From Dehalococcoidales bacterium (GTDB lineage: Bacteria > Chloroflexota > Dehalococcoidia > Dehalococcoidales > UBA5627): a DNA stretch of 64,000 nucleotides. A program made the position numbers and the translations under genes. Of the stretch, positions 1-9,771 are shown in pieces (position 1 is the first letter of the stretch; the number at the start of each line of letters is the position of its first letter). A model generated the notes under the pieces. That model had not been told where the DNA came from and did no database searches. It saw only the letters and a program-made list of their open reading frames with translations. The stretch is taken from NCBI GenBank assembly GCA_028707255.1, contig JAQTUQ010000001.1, positions 44,414 through 108,413 of the forward strand, read 5' to 3'.

Positions 1-2851
1 TACCGACCGTAACGTTGGGAATGGGCAGGGTTAAACCGAGGCTCACCCGGGTGGGAGTAATATCCAGATTCATCCCGGAGCCCAGTTTTTCCATAAAGTT
101 TTTCAGCGGATTGACGAATTCCAGCTGCCCTGCAAATTCGGTTTCATCGATATCGACATCCACATCGGGCTTCTTGCCGGTTTTTGCCGTAAACACTATT
201 TTTGAAAAATGGAACCTCAGGAAAAGGTAGCTTCCCGTTCCGATCATATTAATCCAGAAATTACGCAGGTCGCCGGTGATATCATACGTTGGTTCTGCCG
301 GCGGGTCGATAGGAGTAACAAAGATACCTTTTACCTCCAGGCGGGTTGAGCCGGAAGGCTCGAAGATATGCAGCGGGTCGCCCTTGACGTCCGGATACCA
401 GTCCAGGCGCGTTTCCACCGCCTGTGGAGGAAGACTGTTGTTTCCCCCGGGATAAACAACGTTGTTTGTAATGCGGGGAGTCTTACGTCCGTCACCGAGA
501 TTGGCAGCCTGAATTATTTCCGCCAGTAATATTCCGCCCAGTATCTTGGCGCCGTTGAAAAATTGATTCGGGTCGAAATCGGTGGGGATGGTATCTATCG
601 GCCCGGCTACTACTCCCTTATTGCGTGAAAGTCCGCTGATCTGCATATTGGGGGTAACTAACGCTCCGGACTTATCACCCGACCCGTCGAAACTCAAATC
701 GACCTTTGCCTTCAGTTTTGCCCAGATATAAGCCGGGTTGGCAGTCGCTTGAAAGCCGTTGGCCAGGTATTGCGGATGCAGCTCGATTACCACCGGGTCT
801 GACAGGGCTTTTCCCGATGCCTGTTCCGCGCCCGGCAGGCGCACTTCGGCTTCCTGCCAGGTGGGGAAGAAGCGCGGCTGGTCATCCGGCAAGCTGACAC
901 TGGATGGAACCGGCAGGGTTGCGCCCAGGGTTATCGTTTTCACCTCTGCGCTGGTATCACCATGTTTTCCGTCAGGGATTCCCTCCTTAATGGAGCTTGG
1001 TGCAAAGGCTACCTTTTGCCCCTGCAGAGACCTCTGCCGCCTGTTTTCATTGGCTGTAGAGCTGTTATAGGCATTAACGGCAGGCTGCAGGAACACACTC
1101 ACATCCTCCGGCTGCTGCAGGGTGGAAGATATGAAAGCCAGCGGGCTGGTGAATTCCGATATCTGACCATCGCTGTCTGTTGCTACCATGTGGAAAAGGT
1201 AGTCCTTGCCGGCTACCCTGGGCCAGAAAGCTTTTTGTCCCTGCCCCACCAGGTCATAGGCTTCCCCTGTCATGGTGGGGTCATCCAGTGATGGCGTAAC
1301 CAGAGTGGTTATGCGTACACTGTTAAAAGGCCATTGCCGCCCCTGGTTTGGTTGTGAAGCGTGGGCGGGATATGTTTTTAACGGCTGTCTTACAACGATA
1401 AAAAAACGCTGGCGCAGGTAGGCAGCCGTATTGCCTGTCAGGCTACTTCCGGCCGGTACCGGTTGTACTTTGCGTTCCGTAACCTTTACCAAAGTGGCGC
1501 CGTGCCCTGTAGGGAATAAAAATCCCTTATAAACCACACGTACGTAGCTGTCGCGCGCCATGGCAGCTAAATGCCGCCATTCGACAATATCGAGGTCCTC
1601 CCCGGCCGGCGCATTCGGCCAGAGGCCGCGGGTATTCATCCATGCACCCAGGCTGCTTAACATGAAGCGCTCCACTTTCACAGGCGCCGGATTATAGTAT
1701 TGAGAGCTGCTCGCCATTGTCATATTGTAATCCGAAGTCAGCCTCACCAGCTGCCAGCGGTCGTTATTGGTAAGCGACATTCTGAACGGGTTCATATCGT
1801 TGGCATTAGGGGTCACCTCGCGGTCAAAACCGGGTGTCCAGATAGCGCGCAGGGTGCGGTAGAACGTCTCTTTTTCATCCACTATCCACTGCGGAGTACT
1901 ACCCGTACTCTGTGTTCTTACACCCATTCGGGTATGCCAGAGCTCGGTGCGATTATTGTGTGTAACAGGGCTTCCTGAGTGAGCCCAGCCGGCATGGCTG
2001 TTCGGCGATACTATCAACTGCCAGGGAACCTCCAGGGCAGTCTCCCACCACTTGGGTTCTGTGGGCATCTTTCCATAATCCGGTTCATCTGCCGGCAGAG
2101 CTGTCGGAGCGACGCTCAGTTCATATTTCTGCCAGGCAAGCAGTTCATCCAGCGTAAAGGGAATCGGCGCTGAACCGGGAGGAATCCTGAAAACCAGCCT
2201 GCTTCCCCCGGATAATCTGGCGGCTACCGAACCGGGCTGCGCTGGGGTTTCCGAACCTCCGGGTGGGTTGGGGGCATTGGAGGGGTCTTCCGTATCATCG
2301 CTGAATTCCTCTGCCGTTTCAAGAAAAGCCTGCTCCGCGATATTTTGCGGCAGGAAGTCATTCCCATGAGCGAAATTAACTACAATGTAAGCATCTTTGG
2401 TAGTAGACGCCCGTTCCAGATTGGATCCATTCAAATTCAGATGATAAAAATCGAACCTTAACATCAGCATATCCTGCTTGCGTAAAACGGAAGCGCTGAA
2501 ACTGGGATTTGCCGTTGTCGTAGTATCTTCCTTCCCTGTACAGGACTCCAGCGGATTTTTGCAGGTAGTAATGGCTGTTTCGGGAATAACACTGTTTATA
2601 AACAGCACCGAACCGCCGATGGCGGCCAGTTTCAGAAGGGTTCTCCTTGTAATAGGATTGTCGCCGAGCGCATCCGACATTTCCAGGAGCTGTTGTATAG
2701 CTGTCGCTTCTTCCGGAGGAGGTAAATCCGTTTTAGACGAAGAAGTAATGTCGTTCTCTTTATAGCGGCTTCTCTTCGTTTTTGTATTATCCGCGGGTTT
2801 ATAGTTTGAGGAGGGTTTATCACTTTGAGAGTCTGGATTATTTTCTTTCAT
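1..2851 (-). CDS. Large exported protein with predicted twin-arginine signal, unknown function (3' end truncated by window edge)
   Basis: Read manually: ATG at 2851 (minus) preceded by AGGAGG; no in-frame stop down to position 1 (~950 codons). N-term MKENNPDSQSDKPSSNYKPADNTKTKRSRYKEND..., then PITRRTLLKLAAIGGSVLFINSVIPETA (RRxLLK + hydrophobic segment). Visible end ...GSGMNLDITPTRVSLGLTLPIPNVTVG. Missing from ORF track because no stop lies in the window. Confidence 0.88.
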   Translation of the reverse strand, partial: MKENNPDSQSDKPSSNYKPADNTKTKRSRYKENDITSSSKTDLPPPEEATAIQQLLEMSDALGDNPITRRTLLKLAAIGGSVLFINSVIPETAITTCKNPLESCTGKEDTTTTANPSFSASVLRKQDMLMLRFDFYHLNLNGSNLERASTTKDAYIVVNFAHGNDFLPQNIAEQAFLETAEEFSDDTEDPSNAPNPPGGSETPAQPGSVAARLSGGSRLVFRIPPGSAPIPFTLDELLAWQKYELSVAPTALPADEPDYGKMPTEPKWWETALEVPWQLIVSPNSHAGWAHSGSPVTHNNRTELWHTRMGVRTQSTGSTPQWIVDEKETFYRTLRAIWTPGFDREVTPNANDMNPFRMSLTNNDRWQLVRLTSDYNMTMASSSQYYNPAPVKVERFMLSSLGAWMNTRGLWPNAPAGEDLDIVEWRHLAAMARDSYVRVVYKGFLFPTGHGATLVKVTERKVQPVPAGSSLTGNTAAYLRQRFFIVVRQPLKTYPAHASQPNQGRQWPFNSVRITTLVTPSLDDPTMTGEAYDLVGQGQKAFWPRVAGKDYLFHMVATDSDGQISEFTSPLAFISSTLQQPEDVSVFLQPAVNAYNSSTANENRRQRSLQGQKVAFAPSSIKEGIPDGKHGDTSAEVKTITLGATLPVPSSVSLPDDQPRFFPTWQEAEVRLPGAEQASGKALSDPVVIELHPQYLANGFQATANPAYIWAKLKAKVDLSFDGSGDKSGALVTPNMQISGLSRNKGVVAGPIDTIPTDFDPNQFFNGAKILGGILLAEIIQAANLGDGRKTPRITNNVVYPGGNNSLPPQAVETRLDWYPDVKGDPLHIFEPSGSTRLEVKGIFVTPIDPPAEPTYDITGDLRNFWINMIGTGSYLFLRFHFSKIVFTAKTGKKPDVDVDIDETEFAGQLEFVNPLKNFMEKLGSGMNLDITPTRVSLGLTLPIPNVTVG

Positions 2852-3527
2852 TGGCAGACCTCCTGATAGTACAAATGGGGTTTTAGTACCTGATTACCAT
2901 ATGAAACAAGCCATAGGAACAAACGCTTTTTCAAAAAAGGAGTGGCAAGATATACGTAGTTGAAAAAACAGCTGCAAGATACAGAGAGGCGTCCGTGTGA
3001 ACGGAGTGCGAAAAATCCATCCGTCATACTCCCTCCTCTGAACCTGATATCGGAACTATACCGGCTCCGTCCGGGAAGACCGATTATAGTCATGAAGGGT
3101 ATTAAATATTATGTATATATATAATATTAGTTAACCGTTATGTTCATGTCAATAGGTATTCAGATAACGATAGTATTGGATTTTATATAATTTTTTGATG
3201 CTATTGCGATTAAGAATCCACGCAGAGAGTTAAAAAACCAATAGTTTTTTCTGTTTTTGCCAAATTATTATTTCCAAATACATTCAAATTAAAAAATATT
3301 CTCTTTTTTCCACGAAAAACTATTGACACAAGCAGCTAAGTCTACTAGAATTGCCAGTGGTTTACTTTTATTTTACTCTCGTTATTCTCCGGTCTGGTAA
3401 TCTAGCGATATAAAAGGCGAAAAGAGCTTTATTATAAAATCCAGAACAAAGGAGGTATAAGTAACAGTCGTTTTTTATCTTGTTTTTTGAAAAATCTTAT
3501 TAAAGGAAGGTAGAAAAAGATCAAAAA

Positions 3528-5042
3528 ATGGAAGTAAAAAGAGAAAGATGGGGCAGTAGACCGCTGTTTATTATGGCAGCGATCGGTTCAGCCATAGGGC
3601 TGGGCAATGTTTGGCGCTTTCCCTACATGTCATATGAATTTGGTGGAGGCGCCTTTTTATTTGCCTGGATTGTCGGGCTTGTAATACTGGGTATCCCCTG
3701 GTTAATGATGGAATTCGGTATGGGTAAGTACTTCCAGAAGGGAGCTCCGGGAGTATTTGCAGGCATCGGTAAAAAGTGGGAATGGGTAGGCTGGTGGCCT
3801 GTTTTCGTCGCCTTTTTAATTGTCTCCTATTATACGGTGGTAATGGCCTGGTCTTTAAGATACGCCATCGATTCATTCACTATGGCATGGGGAAAGGGAC
3901 AGGGCGCCGCCGAAAGCACAGGCGGTTATTTCTTTAATAACATTTTACAGATATCGTCAGGGCCTACCGATTTTGGTGCACAGGTATGGCTCACTCTTGC
4001 TTTGTTAGCTGTTATATGGGTAATAATGTTCTTTATAATGTTTAAGGGAGCCAGAGTTATCGGTAAAGTGGTAGTATGGACGGTGGCCATCCCCTGGGCT
4101 TTACTGGTCATTCTTTTCATTCGCGGCATTACCCTTCCCGGCGCAGTCGATGGACTTAACTACTATTTATCGACAGATTTCAGCGTATTAGCCGATGGAG
4201 GCGTATGGTTTGCTGCTTTCAGCCAGGTTGCCTTCTCATTGTCAGTAGGTATGGCCGGTATGTACGCCTATGGTAGCTTCATGGCTAAGAAATCAGATGT
4301 AAACAACAATGCCGCTATCACCACTTTCGCCGATAGTGCCACAGCATTCTTTGCCGGTTTTGCCGTATTCAGCATAGTCGGATTTTTAATGCATGCATTA
4401 TCAGTCTCCGCTACGGATGTTGCCGCTTCGGGTCTGGGTCTGGCATTTATAACATTCCCGGCAGCCATATCTATGATGCCGGCGATGAACGGTTTGATTG
4501 GCGTTATCTTCTTCTTCTGCCTGTTCTTCCTGGGGTTGGATTCGGCTTTCTTCCTGGCACACGGCGGTGTTGCCGCTCCGCTCAGGGACAAACTAGGTTG
4601 GAGCCTGAAAAAATCCACTTTAATTGTCTGTATTGCCGGTTTTCTGCTGGGGCTTCTATTCACCACCCAAGCCGGTTTATACTGGCTGGATATGGTTGAC
4701 AGAGCCGTATCCTTCTACGGACTGCTGATTACCGGTATTATTTCCTGTATTCTTGTAGGCTGGGTTTTCGGAGCCAGGAAACTCAGGGAATATCTCAATG
4801 CCACTTCGGATTTCAAATTCGGCGCCTGGTGGGATTGGGTAATCAAGCTGGTAATTCCGATTGCAATGGCATTCGTTGTTATCTACGGCGGTTTTATGAC
4901 TGATATTCCCAATGCCTATGGTGACTATCAGGTTGGTCCGTTTAACGGGTCTCATATCTTATGGCTCATACTCGGTATAACTCTCATTTTGAGTTTTGTA
5001 CTCGGCCGTATGAAAACCAAAGAGCCCAAGGAGGGAGAATAA
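3528..5042 (+). CDS. NSS family sodium-dependent amino-acid/neurotransmitter-type transporter
   Basis: 504 aa; N-term RERWGSRPLFIMAAIGSAIGLGNVWRFPYMSYEFGGGAF typical of NSS (SLC6-like) family; many TM segments. Confidence 0.95.
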   Translation: MEVKRERWGSRPLFIMAAIGSAIGLGNVWRFPYMSYEFGGGAFLFAWIVGLVILGIPWLMMEFGMGKYFQKGAPGVFAGIGKKWEWVGWWPVFVAFLIVSYYTVVMAWSLRYAIDSFTMAWGKGQGAAESTGGYFFNNILQISSGPTDFGAQVWLTLALLAVIWVIMFFIMFKGARVIGKVVVWTVAIPWALLVILFIRGITLPGAVDGLNYYLSTDFSVLADGGVWFAAFSQVAFSLSVGMAGMYAYGSFMAKKSDVNNNAAITTFADSATAFFAGFAVFSIVGFLMHALSVSATDVAASGLGLAFITFPAAISMMPAMNGLIGVIFFFCLFFLGLDSAFFLAHGGVAAPLRDKLGWSLKKSTLIVCIAGFLLGLLFTTQAGLYWLDMVDRAVSFYGLLITGIISCILVGWVFGARKLREYLNATSDFKFGAWWDWVIKLVIPIAMAFVVIYGGFMTDIPNAYGDYQVGPFNGSHILWLILGITLILSFVLGRMKTKEPKEGE

Positions 5043-5149
5043 TGGATGCTGGTGCAATAATTGCTACGATTGTTGTATGGTTACTTCTCATCGGAGGCCT
5101 CGTTTTTTGTTTTACAAAAATGGGTAGAGGCGGCAGCTGGGAAGACTAG
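5042..5149 (+). CDS. Small single-TM protein, MetS-like NSS transporter small subunit candidate
   Basis: 35 aa MDAGAIIATIVVWLLLIGGLVFCFTKMGRGGSWED; ATG overlaps the transporter stop (TAATG); GGAG upstream. Confidence 0.75.
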   Translation: MDAGAIIATIVVWLLLIGGLVFCFTKMGRGGSWED

Positions 5150-5174
5150 TTTAGCAGTTACAACAAAGTAATTC

Positions 5175-5211
5175 GGAACAGTCCTGCATTTTAGCAGGAC
5201 TGTTCCTTTTT
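5175..5211 (+). terminator. Rho-independent terminator
   Basis: GGAACAGTCCTGC-(attttA)-GCAGGACTGTTCC followed by TTTTT. Confidence 0.88.
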
Positions 5212-5326
5212 GGTAGAAAGATGGCAATCTAGTATAATTGCTGCTGACCGGACGTTCAGTCATAATATATAATTTCAGATGATGATAATATAGAATCAAA
5301 AAAATACATATTTGAGCAGGTAATAA

Positions 5327-6334
5327 ATGACAGAAACAATACTGACATTACTGGGAACAATGCTTCTGGTTTTTATAGCGGCGCTGATTTTTACCAACGC
5401 CATCGAATGGATAGCCAGCCAGTTGCGGCTCGGCTGCTCCTTCGTCGGTTCGATTATTGCTCCGCTTTTTACATCGATACCCGAGATGGTGGTTTTCCTG
5501 GTTGCCATCTTTGCTTTCAGCGAAGGAATGGGGCATGAAATCGGGGTCGGCACCATTTACGGACAGCCGTTTATGGCATCCAGCCTTTCATACGGTCTGG
5601 TCGGAATAGCCATACTGCTGGGGTTGTTGCTTAAAAAGAGGAAAAGCGTGCATATGCACGTGGATAAATCTCTGGCTACTCCCTTTCTTTTCGTTACCAT
5701 ACTTTTTCCGCTGACTCTGGTGCCGACTTTTACCGACAACAAAATTATCAATTATGTCTTTGCCATAATCTTTCTGGGTGCATTCGTTTACTATATTTGG
5801 ACGATGTACAAGAGAAAGAACGCCGAGCAGATAGACGATGCCGAAGCCCCCTATTTTTGCCGTATCATTCCCAAGGCTTCCAAAGGAAGGATGGCTCTAG
5901 CGGTGCTTCAGTTGCTTGTAGCCATCGGGCTTTTATATATCGGCTCGGAAAAAATGGTAGGAACGGTCGAAACCCTTTCGCAGGGGATAGGACTCAGCGC
6001 GCTGGCACTGGCTTTAGTTATCATACCGGCAGCCACCGCCATCCCTGAAACCTCGACCGCCCTGATATGGGGATTCAAGGGCAGGGACACGCTCAGCCTC
6101 GGGTCGCTGGTGGGAGAGAAAATCCTGTATTCTACTTTTTATCCGGCGCTGGCGCTGTTCCTGATTTCGTGGTCGTACGATATCCATATCCTGCTCAGCG
6201 TTATCGCCACAACGGTAATCTCGTTGATGCTTTACCTGTGCATCCGCTTCAATAAACTCAACTGGTATACGCTTTGTTTCGGGCTGGTATTTTTTGTGGC
6301 TTATATAATAGTTATATTCGTATTTAAAATATAG
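5327..6334 (+). CDS. Sodium/calcium exchanger (CaCA) family membrane protein
   Basis: 335 aa polytopic; two repeats with GSIIAPLFTSIPEMVVFL / IIPAATAIPETSTALIWG resembling CaCA alpha-repeats. Confidence 0.8.
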   Translation: MTETILTLLGTMLLVFIAALIFTNAIEWIASQLRLGCSFVGSIIAPLFTSIPEMVVFLVAIFAFSEGMGHEIGVGTIYGQPFMASSLSYGLVGIAILLGLLLKKRKSVHMHVDKSLATPFLFVTILFPLTLVPTFTDNKIINYVFAIIFLGAFVYYIWTMYKRKNAEQIDDAEAPYFCRIIPKASKGRMALAVLQLLVAIGLLYIGSEKMVGTVETLSQGIGLSALALALVIIPAATAIPETSTALIWGFKGRDTLSLGSLVGEKILYSTFYPALALFLISWSYDIHILLSVIATTVISLMLYLCIRFNKLNWYTLCFGLVFFVAYIIVIFVFKI

Positions 6335-6360
6335 GATATAATAAATCGGGGAGGTTTGAA

Positions 6361-6624
6361 ATGGATACGATAATAGCAAAAGTAATCTCGCAAAAAGGCA
6401 CCTGCGAAGCCGGACACAGGGTCGGAGACGAATTCGTTATCGGGCAGAGTACAACCGTCTGCATGTGTTCATGGGCTTTTTATACCCTTTTCCCTTTTGC
6501 CGAAGTACTGCAGTTCGGCGGCGGATTCCCATGGGAAAAGGACCCGTCCAAAACGACCGTCGCCTGCCCCGACCCGGATAATCCCGTAGTCTTTCAGCTC
6601 GAAAGGAGAGAAACGGAATACTGA
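6361..6624 (+). CDS. TIGR04076-type small conserved protein
   Basis: 87 aa, CEAGHRVGDEFVI...CMCSWAFYTLFPFAEVLQFGG...ACPDPDNPVVFQLER. Confidence 0.75.
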   Translation: MDTIIAKVISQKGTCEAGHRVGDEFVIGQSTTVCMCSWAFYTLFPFAEVLQFGGGFPWEKDPSKTTVACPDPDNPVVFQLERRETEY

Positions 6625-7148
6625 TGAAGGCGCATTATGAATCCGAACCTTCGCCATTTTTGGTAGATAATATAAACCTGCTTCCGCGAGGCAGAGCGCT
6701 CGATATCGCTATGGGAAGCGGGCGGAATACGATCTACCTGGCAGAAATGGGATATGATGCCGAGGGAGTAGATGTTTCAGAAGAGGCAGTAAAGACCGCG
6801 CTGGAAAGAGCGAAATCGGCCGGCGTCAAAATTCATGCCCGTGTTACCGACATCGAAGCAGTGAATTATAACATCGAGAAAAACGTTTATGACATTATAA
6901 TCTGCTTCAACTACCTGCACCGTCCGTTGATTCCGCGCATAAAGGACGGACTGAAAAAGGGCGGGATGATAATATACCAAACTTATACCGTCGACCAGGC
7001 GCAGTTCGGCAAACCCTCGAATCCGCATTTCTTACTCGGGCACAATGAATTGCTCGAGATGTTCCGCGACTTCCGCTGTCTGCGTTATTATGAAGGAATC
7101 ACAGATAACAAAAAGGCAGTATCCGCTATAATAGCGCAAAAAGTATAA
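6624..7148 (+). CDS. Class I SAM-dependent methyltransferase (TehB-like)
   Basis: GRALDIAMGSGRNTIYLAEMGYDAEGVDVSEEAV motif I; overlaps upstream gene by stop/start. Confidence 0.85.
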   Translation: MKAHYESEPSPFLVDNINLLPRGRALDIAMGSGRNTIYLAEMGYDAEGVDVSEEAVKTALERAKSAGVKIHARVTDIEAVNYNIEKNVYDIIICFNYLHRPLIPRIKDGLKKGGMIIYQTYTVDQAQFGKPSNPHFLLGHNELLEMFRDFRCLRYYEGITDNKKAVSAIIAQKV

Positions 7149-7172
7149 ATGGGAAGCTTGATTCCCTCTTTC

Positions 7173-7436
7173 TTATAATTCGCTCTCGGCCTCTTCTTCC
7201 ATCTCGTAAAGGCGGGTGTAATAATCGGAGAATTCGTTCAAATGCGCCAGCGCGATTTTTCCGGTTAAAATGGGGTCGTCATCGGTAACATTGGTTTGCG
7301 GGTCTACCAGACCATGTTCCAATTCGACATCCAGTCCCATCCTGAACTGTTCGACATCGAATCTTTTCCAGTCGATGCCGAGTTCCTCGCCGATTTCCCT
7401 GGCTTCTTGAATGGTAAAGTGTTTTTCTACGCTCAT
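7173..7436 (-). CDS. DUF5661-like small protein
   Basis: Likely start MSVEKHFTIQEAREIGEELGIDWKRFDVEQFRMGLDVELEHG...; ORF-track start at 7466 probably too far upstream. Confidence 0.7.
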   Translation of the reverse strand: MSVEKHFTIQEAREIGEELGIDWKRFDVEQFRMGLDVELEHGLVDPQTNVTDDDPILTGKIALAHLNEFSDYYTRLYEMEEEAESEL

Positions 7437-7526
7437 AGCATCGTTCCTCCCGTTTTTTACTAACAAGACTATTATAAACGGGTTAAACCACCAATTAAAG
7501 TGATTTAAATCATAATTCCATGCTTT

Positions 7527-7757
7527 TTAACCGGCGGTCTCGACACGGATTCCCCTGGTCATCGCCCAGGCAAGCCCTTCTTCGATTTGCTTTTCTTCCC
7601 CCTCGAGCTCCAGCTTCATTATACCTTCGTTTCCGATAAGGTCGGAGTTATAGATACTGATTTTTAAATCATATTGCTGGTTAATGGTATACAGAACAGG
7701 TTCCAGTAGCATTTCCTCCGGAATGATAAGGATCATTCTCTTTTTTACAATAGCCAT
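7527..7757 (-). CDS. NIL-domain-like small protein
   Basis: 76 aa, MILIIPEEMLLEPVLYTINQQYDLKISIYNSDL...GIMKLELEGEEKQIEEGLAWAMTRGIRVE; immediately downstream of cysE. Confidence 0.65.
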   Translation of the reverse strand: MAIVKKRMILIIPEEMLLEPVLYTINQQYDLKISIYNSDLIGNEGIMKLELEGEEKQIEEGLAWAMTRGIRVETAG

Positions 7758-7758
7758 T

Positions 7759-8469
7759 TTATCCTTCCTGTTCGAATTCCCTGATAACTTCCCTGATTTT
7801 CTGTTTTAACTCATCGCGGGGTACTTCTATACCGGAGGTAGTTTCGACCTTCTTAAGGCGTTCATCCAGCTTTGCTTGTTCGTTCAACACCAGCCTGATT
7901 ACATCAGCTACCGGGTCGGGCAGATTGCCGTGTTCCAGGTCTAAAAGCGGTTTATGATGTTCATCTACCACCCTGCCCGGAATACCTACCACGGTTGCTC
8001 CGGCGGGAACCGGCTTGATTACAACAGAACCGGAACCGATTTTCGCCCCCTCGCCGACAGTGATGGCACCCAGGACCACCGCGCCGGTTCCGATGACCAC
8101 CTTGTTGCCGATGGTCGGATGGCGTTTGCCTTTGTTGAGACTGGTACCTCCGAGAACGACACCCTGATATATAAGTACGTCTTCTCCGATTTCCGATGTT
8201 TCACCGATAACTACACCCGAACCGTGGTCTATAAAGAAGCGGCGCCCGATGGTTGCCCCGGGATGTATCTCAATGGCGGTGAAGAAACGTGTCCAGTGCG
8301 ACAGCAGGCGGGCAAAAAAACGAAGACGGTGCTTCCACAAAAAATGAGATATGCGATGAGCCCAAACAGCATGCAACCCCGGATAGCACGTCAAAACCTC
8401 AAGCACGCTCCTCGCTGCCGGGTCACCTTTGAAAACCGTTCTTATGTCCTCTGCTATTCGCTTACACAT
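7759..8469 (-). CDS. cysE: Serine O-acetyltransferase
   Basis: Hexapeptide-repeat acyltransferase: [43 protein letters not shown]. Confidence 0.95.
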   Translation of the reverse strand: MCKRIAEDIRTVFKGDPAARSVLEVLTCYPGLHAVWAHRISHFLWKHRLRFFARLLSHWTRFFTAIEIHPGATIGRRFFIDHGSGVVIGETSEIGEDVLIYQGVVLGGTSLNKGKRHPTIGNKVVIGTGAVVLGAITVGEGAKIGSGSVVIKPVPAGATVVGIPGRVVDEHHKPLLDLEHGNLPDPVADVIRLVLNEQAKLDERLKKVETTSGIEVPRDELKQKIREVIREFEQEG

Positions 8470-8485
8470 TTACTAGATTATACTC

Positions 8486-8809
8486 TTATAATGTTTCTTT
8501 ACCAACCCAGTCCAGGTAGTCATGACTACCGCCGATGATGGGAAGGGCGATTATTTCAGGAACATCGTTGGAATGAATCTCTTTTACAATCTGAATGATT
8601 TCCTCTAAAAGTGAGGTTCTGGTTTTAATTATCAGCAGGCTTTCGCTTGCCGAATCAATTTTACCCTGCCACCAGTACATCGAATTTACCCCTTCGACGA
8701 TGCTGATGCAGGCCGCCTTTCTCTGTTCCAGTAAAACTTTTGATATGAGGCCGGCTTCCTCACCGGCTTCGGTGGTAATGAAGACAACCATGTATTCGGA
8801 GTTTGGCAT
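8486..8809 (-). CDS. cutA: Divalent cation tolerance protein CutA
   Basis: VFITTEAGEEAGLISKVLLEQRKAACISIVEGVNSMYWWQGKID...SNDVPEIIALPI. Confidence 0.93.
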   Translation of the reverse strand: MPNSEYMVVFITTEAGEEAGLISKVLLEQRKAACISIVEGVNSMYWWQGKIDSASESLLIIKTRTSLLEEIIQIVKEIHSNDVPEIIALPIIGGSHDYLDWVGKETL

Positions 8810-8829
8810 TGCAGCCTCCCCTCAGGTTA

Positions 8830-9747
8830 TCAGACAATATACAGCATTCTGTTAACTGCACCGATAGCTTTCAGCCTGATATCCTCAGGAACTTTTACTT
8901 CAGGAGTGAACGTCTCTAAAGAACGGAGTACTTTTTCGAGGGTGATTGATTTCATGGTACGGCATATAGCGGTATCAGAAACCGGTATGAACTGTTTCTG
9001 CGGATTCTCTTTCTGCATGCGATGGATAATGCCGGTTTCGGTAACTACAATCATCTGATTGACATCCGGGTGTGCGGCGTAGCGACACATTCCACTGGTG
9101 CTCAAGACTTCATCGGCAAGCGCGATTACTTCGGGGCGGCACTCCGGATGTACCACCACTTTTGCCGATGGGTATTCCTCTTTCAGTTTTAAAACGGAAG
9201 CGGCTTTTATCCCCTCGTGAACCGGGCAAAAACCGGGCCAGAAATGATACTTTTTATTCGGAACCATGGATGCCACATATTGCCCGAGATACATATCGGG
9301 GACAAACAAAATCTCTTCTTCGAGCAAGCTGGCAACCACCTGGGGAGCATTTGACGAGGTGCAGCAGATATCGGATTCGGCTTTAACAGCCGCAGTGGAA
9401 TTGATATACGTAACCACCGCCGCCCCTGGCAGTTCTTTTTTCCTTGCGCGCAGTTTTTCAGCAGTAACCATATCCGCCATCGGACAACCGGCCGAGGATT
9501 CCGGTAGCAACACTTTTTTATCGGGCGAGAGGATGGAAGCGGTTTCAGCCATGAAATGAACGCCGCAAAAGACGATTACATCGGCTGCGGTAGAAGCGGC
9601 TTTCTGCGAAAGTTCCAGCGAATCGCCGACAAAATCAGCCATATCCTGGATATCCGCCGGCTGGTAATTGTGAGCCAGTATGACGGCATTCTTTTCCTTC
9701 TTTAATTCCTGTATTCTCTCTGCCAGCTCATTTTTCTTGTTTTCCAC
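8830..9747 (-). CDS. nadA: Quinolinate synthase
   Basis: AVILAHNYQPADIQDMADFVGDSLELS...FCGVHFMAETASILSP. Confidence 0.97.
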   Translation of the reverse strand: MENKKNELAERIQELKKEKNAVILAHNYQPADIQDMADFVGDSLELSQKAASTAADVIVFCGVHFMAETASILSPDKKVLLPESSAGCPMADMVTAEKLRARKKELPGAAVVTYINSTAAVKAESDICCTSSNAPQVVASLLEEEILFVPDMYLGQYVASMVPNKKYHFWPGFCPVHEGIKAASVLKLKEEYPSAKVVVHPECRPEVIALADEVLSTSGMCRYAAHPDVNQMIVVTETGIIHRMQKENPQKQFIPVSDTAICRTMKSITLEKVLRSLETFTPEVKVPEDIRLKAIGAVNRMLYIV

Positions 9748-9771
9748 TTTATATTAACCCCTGTTTGCGAA

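Noticed and set aside
15-2765. Plus-strand ORFs between 15 and 2765
   Set aside because: All are antisense to the continuous minus-strand Tat-signal CDS with its own SD and start.
2848-3093. Minus-strand 81-aa ORF upstream of the Tat-signal gene
   Set aside because: No family similarity, no good SD, overlaps promoter/SD region of 2851 start; probably chance ORF.
3445-3500. Orphan AAAGGAGG at ~3449 upstream of the NSS transporter
   Set aside because: No suitably spaced ATG/GTG/TTG start with a meaningful ORF; likely coincidental.
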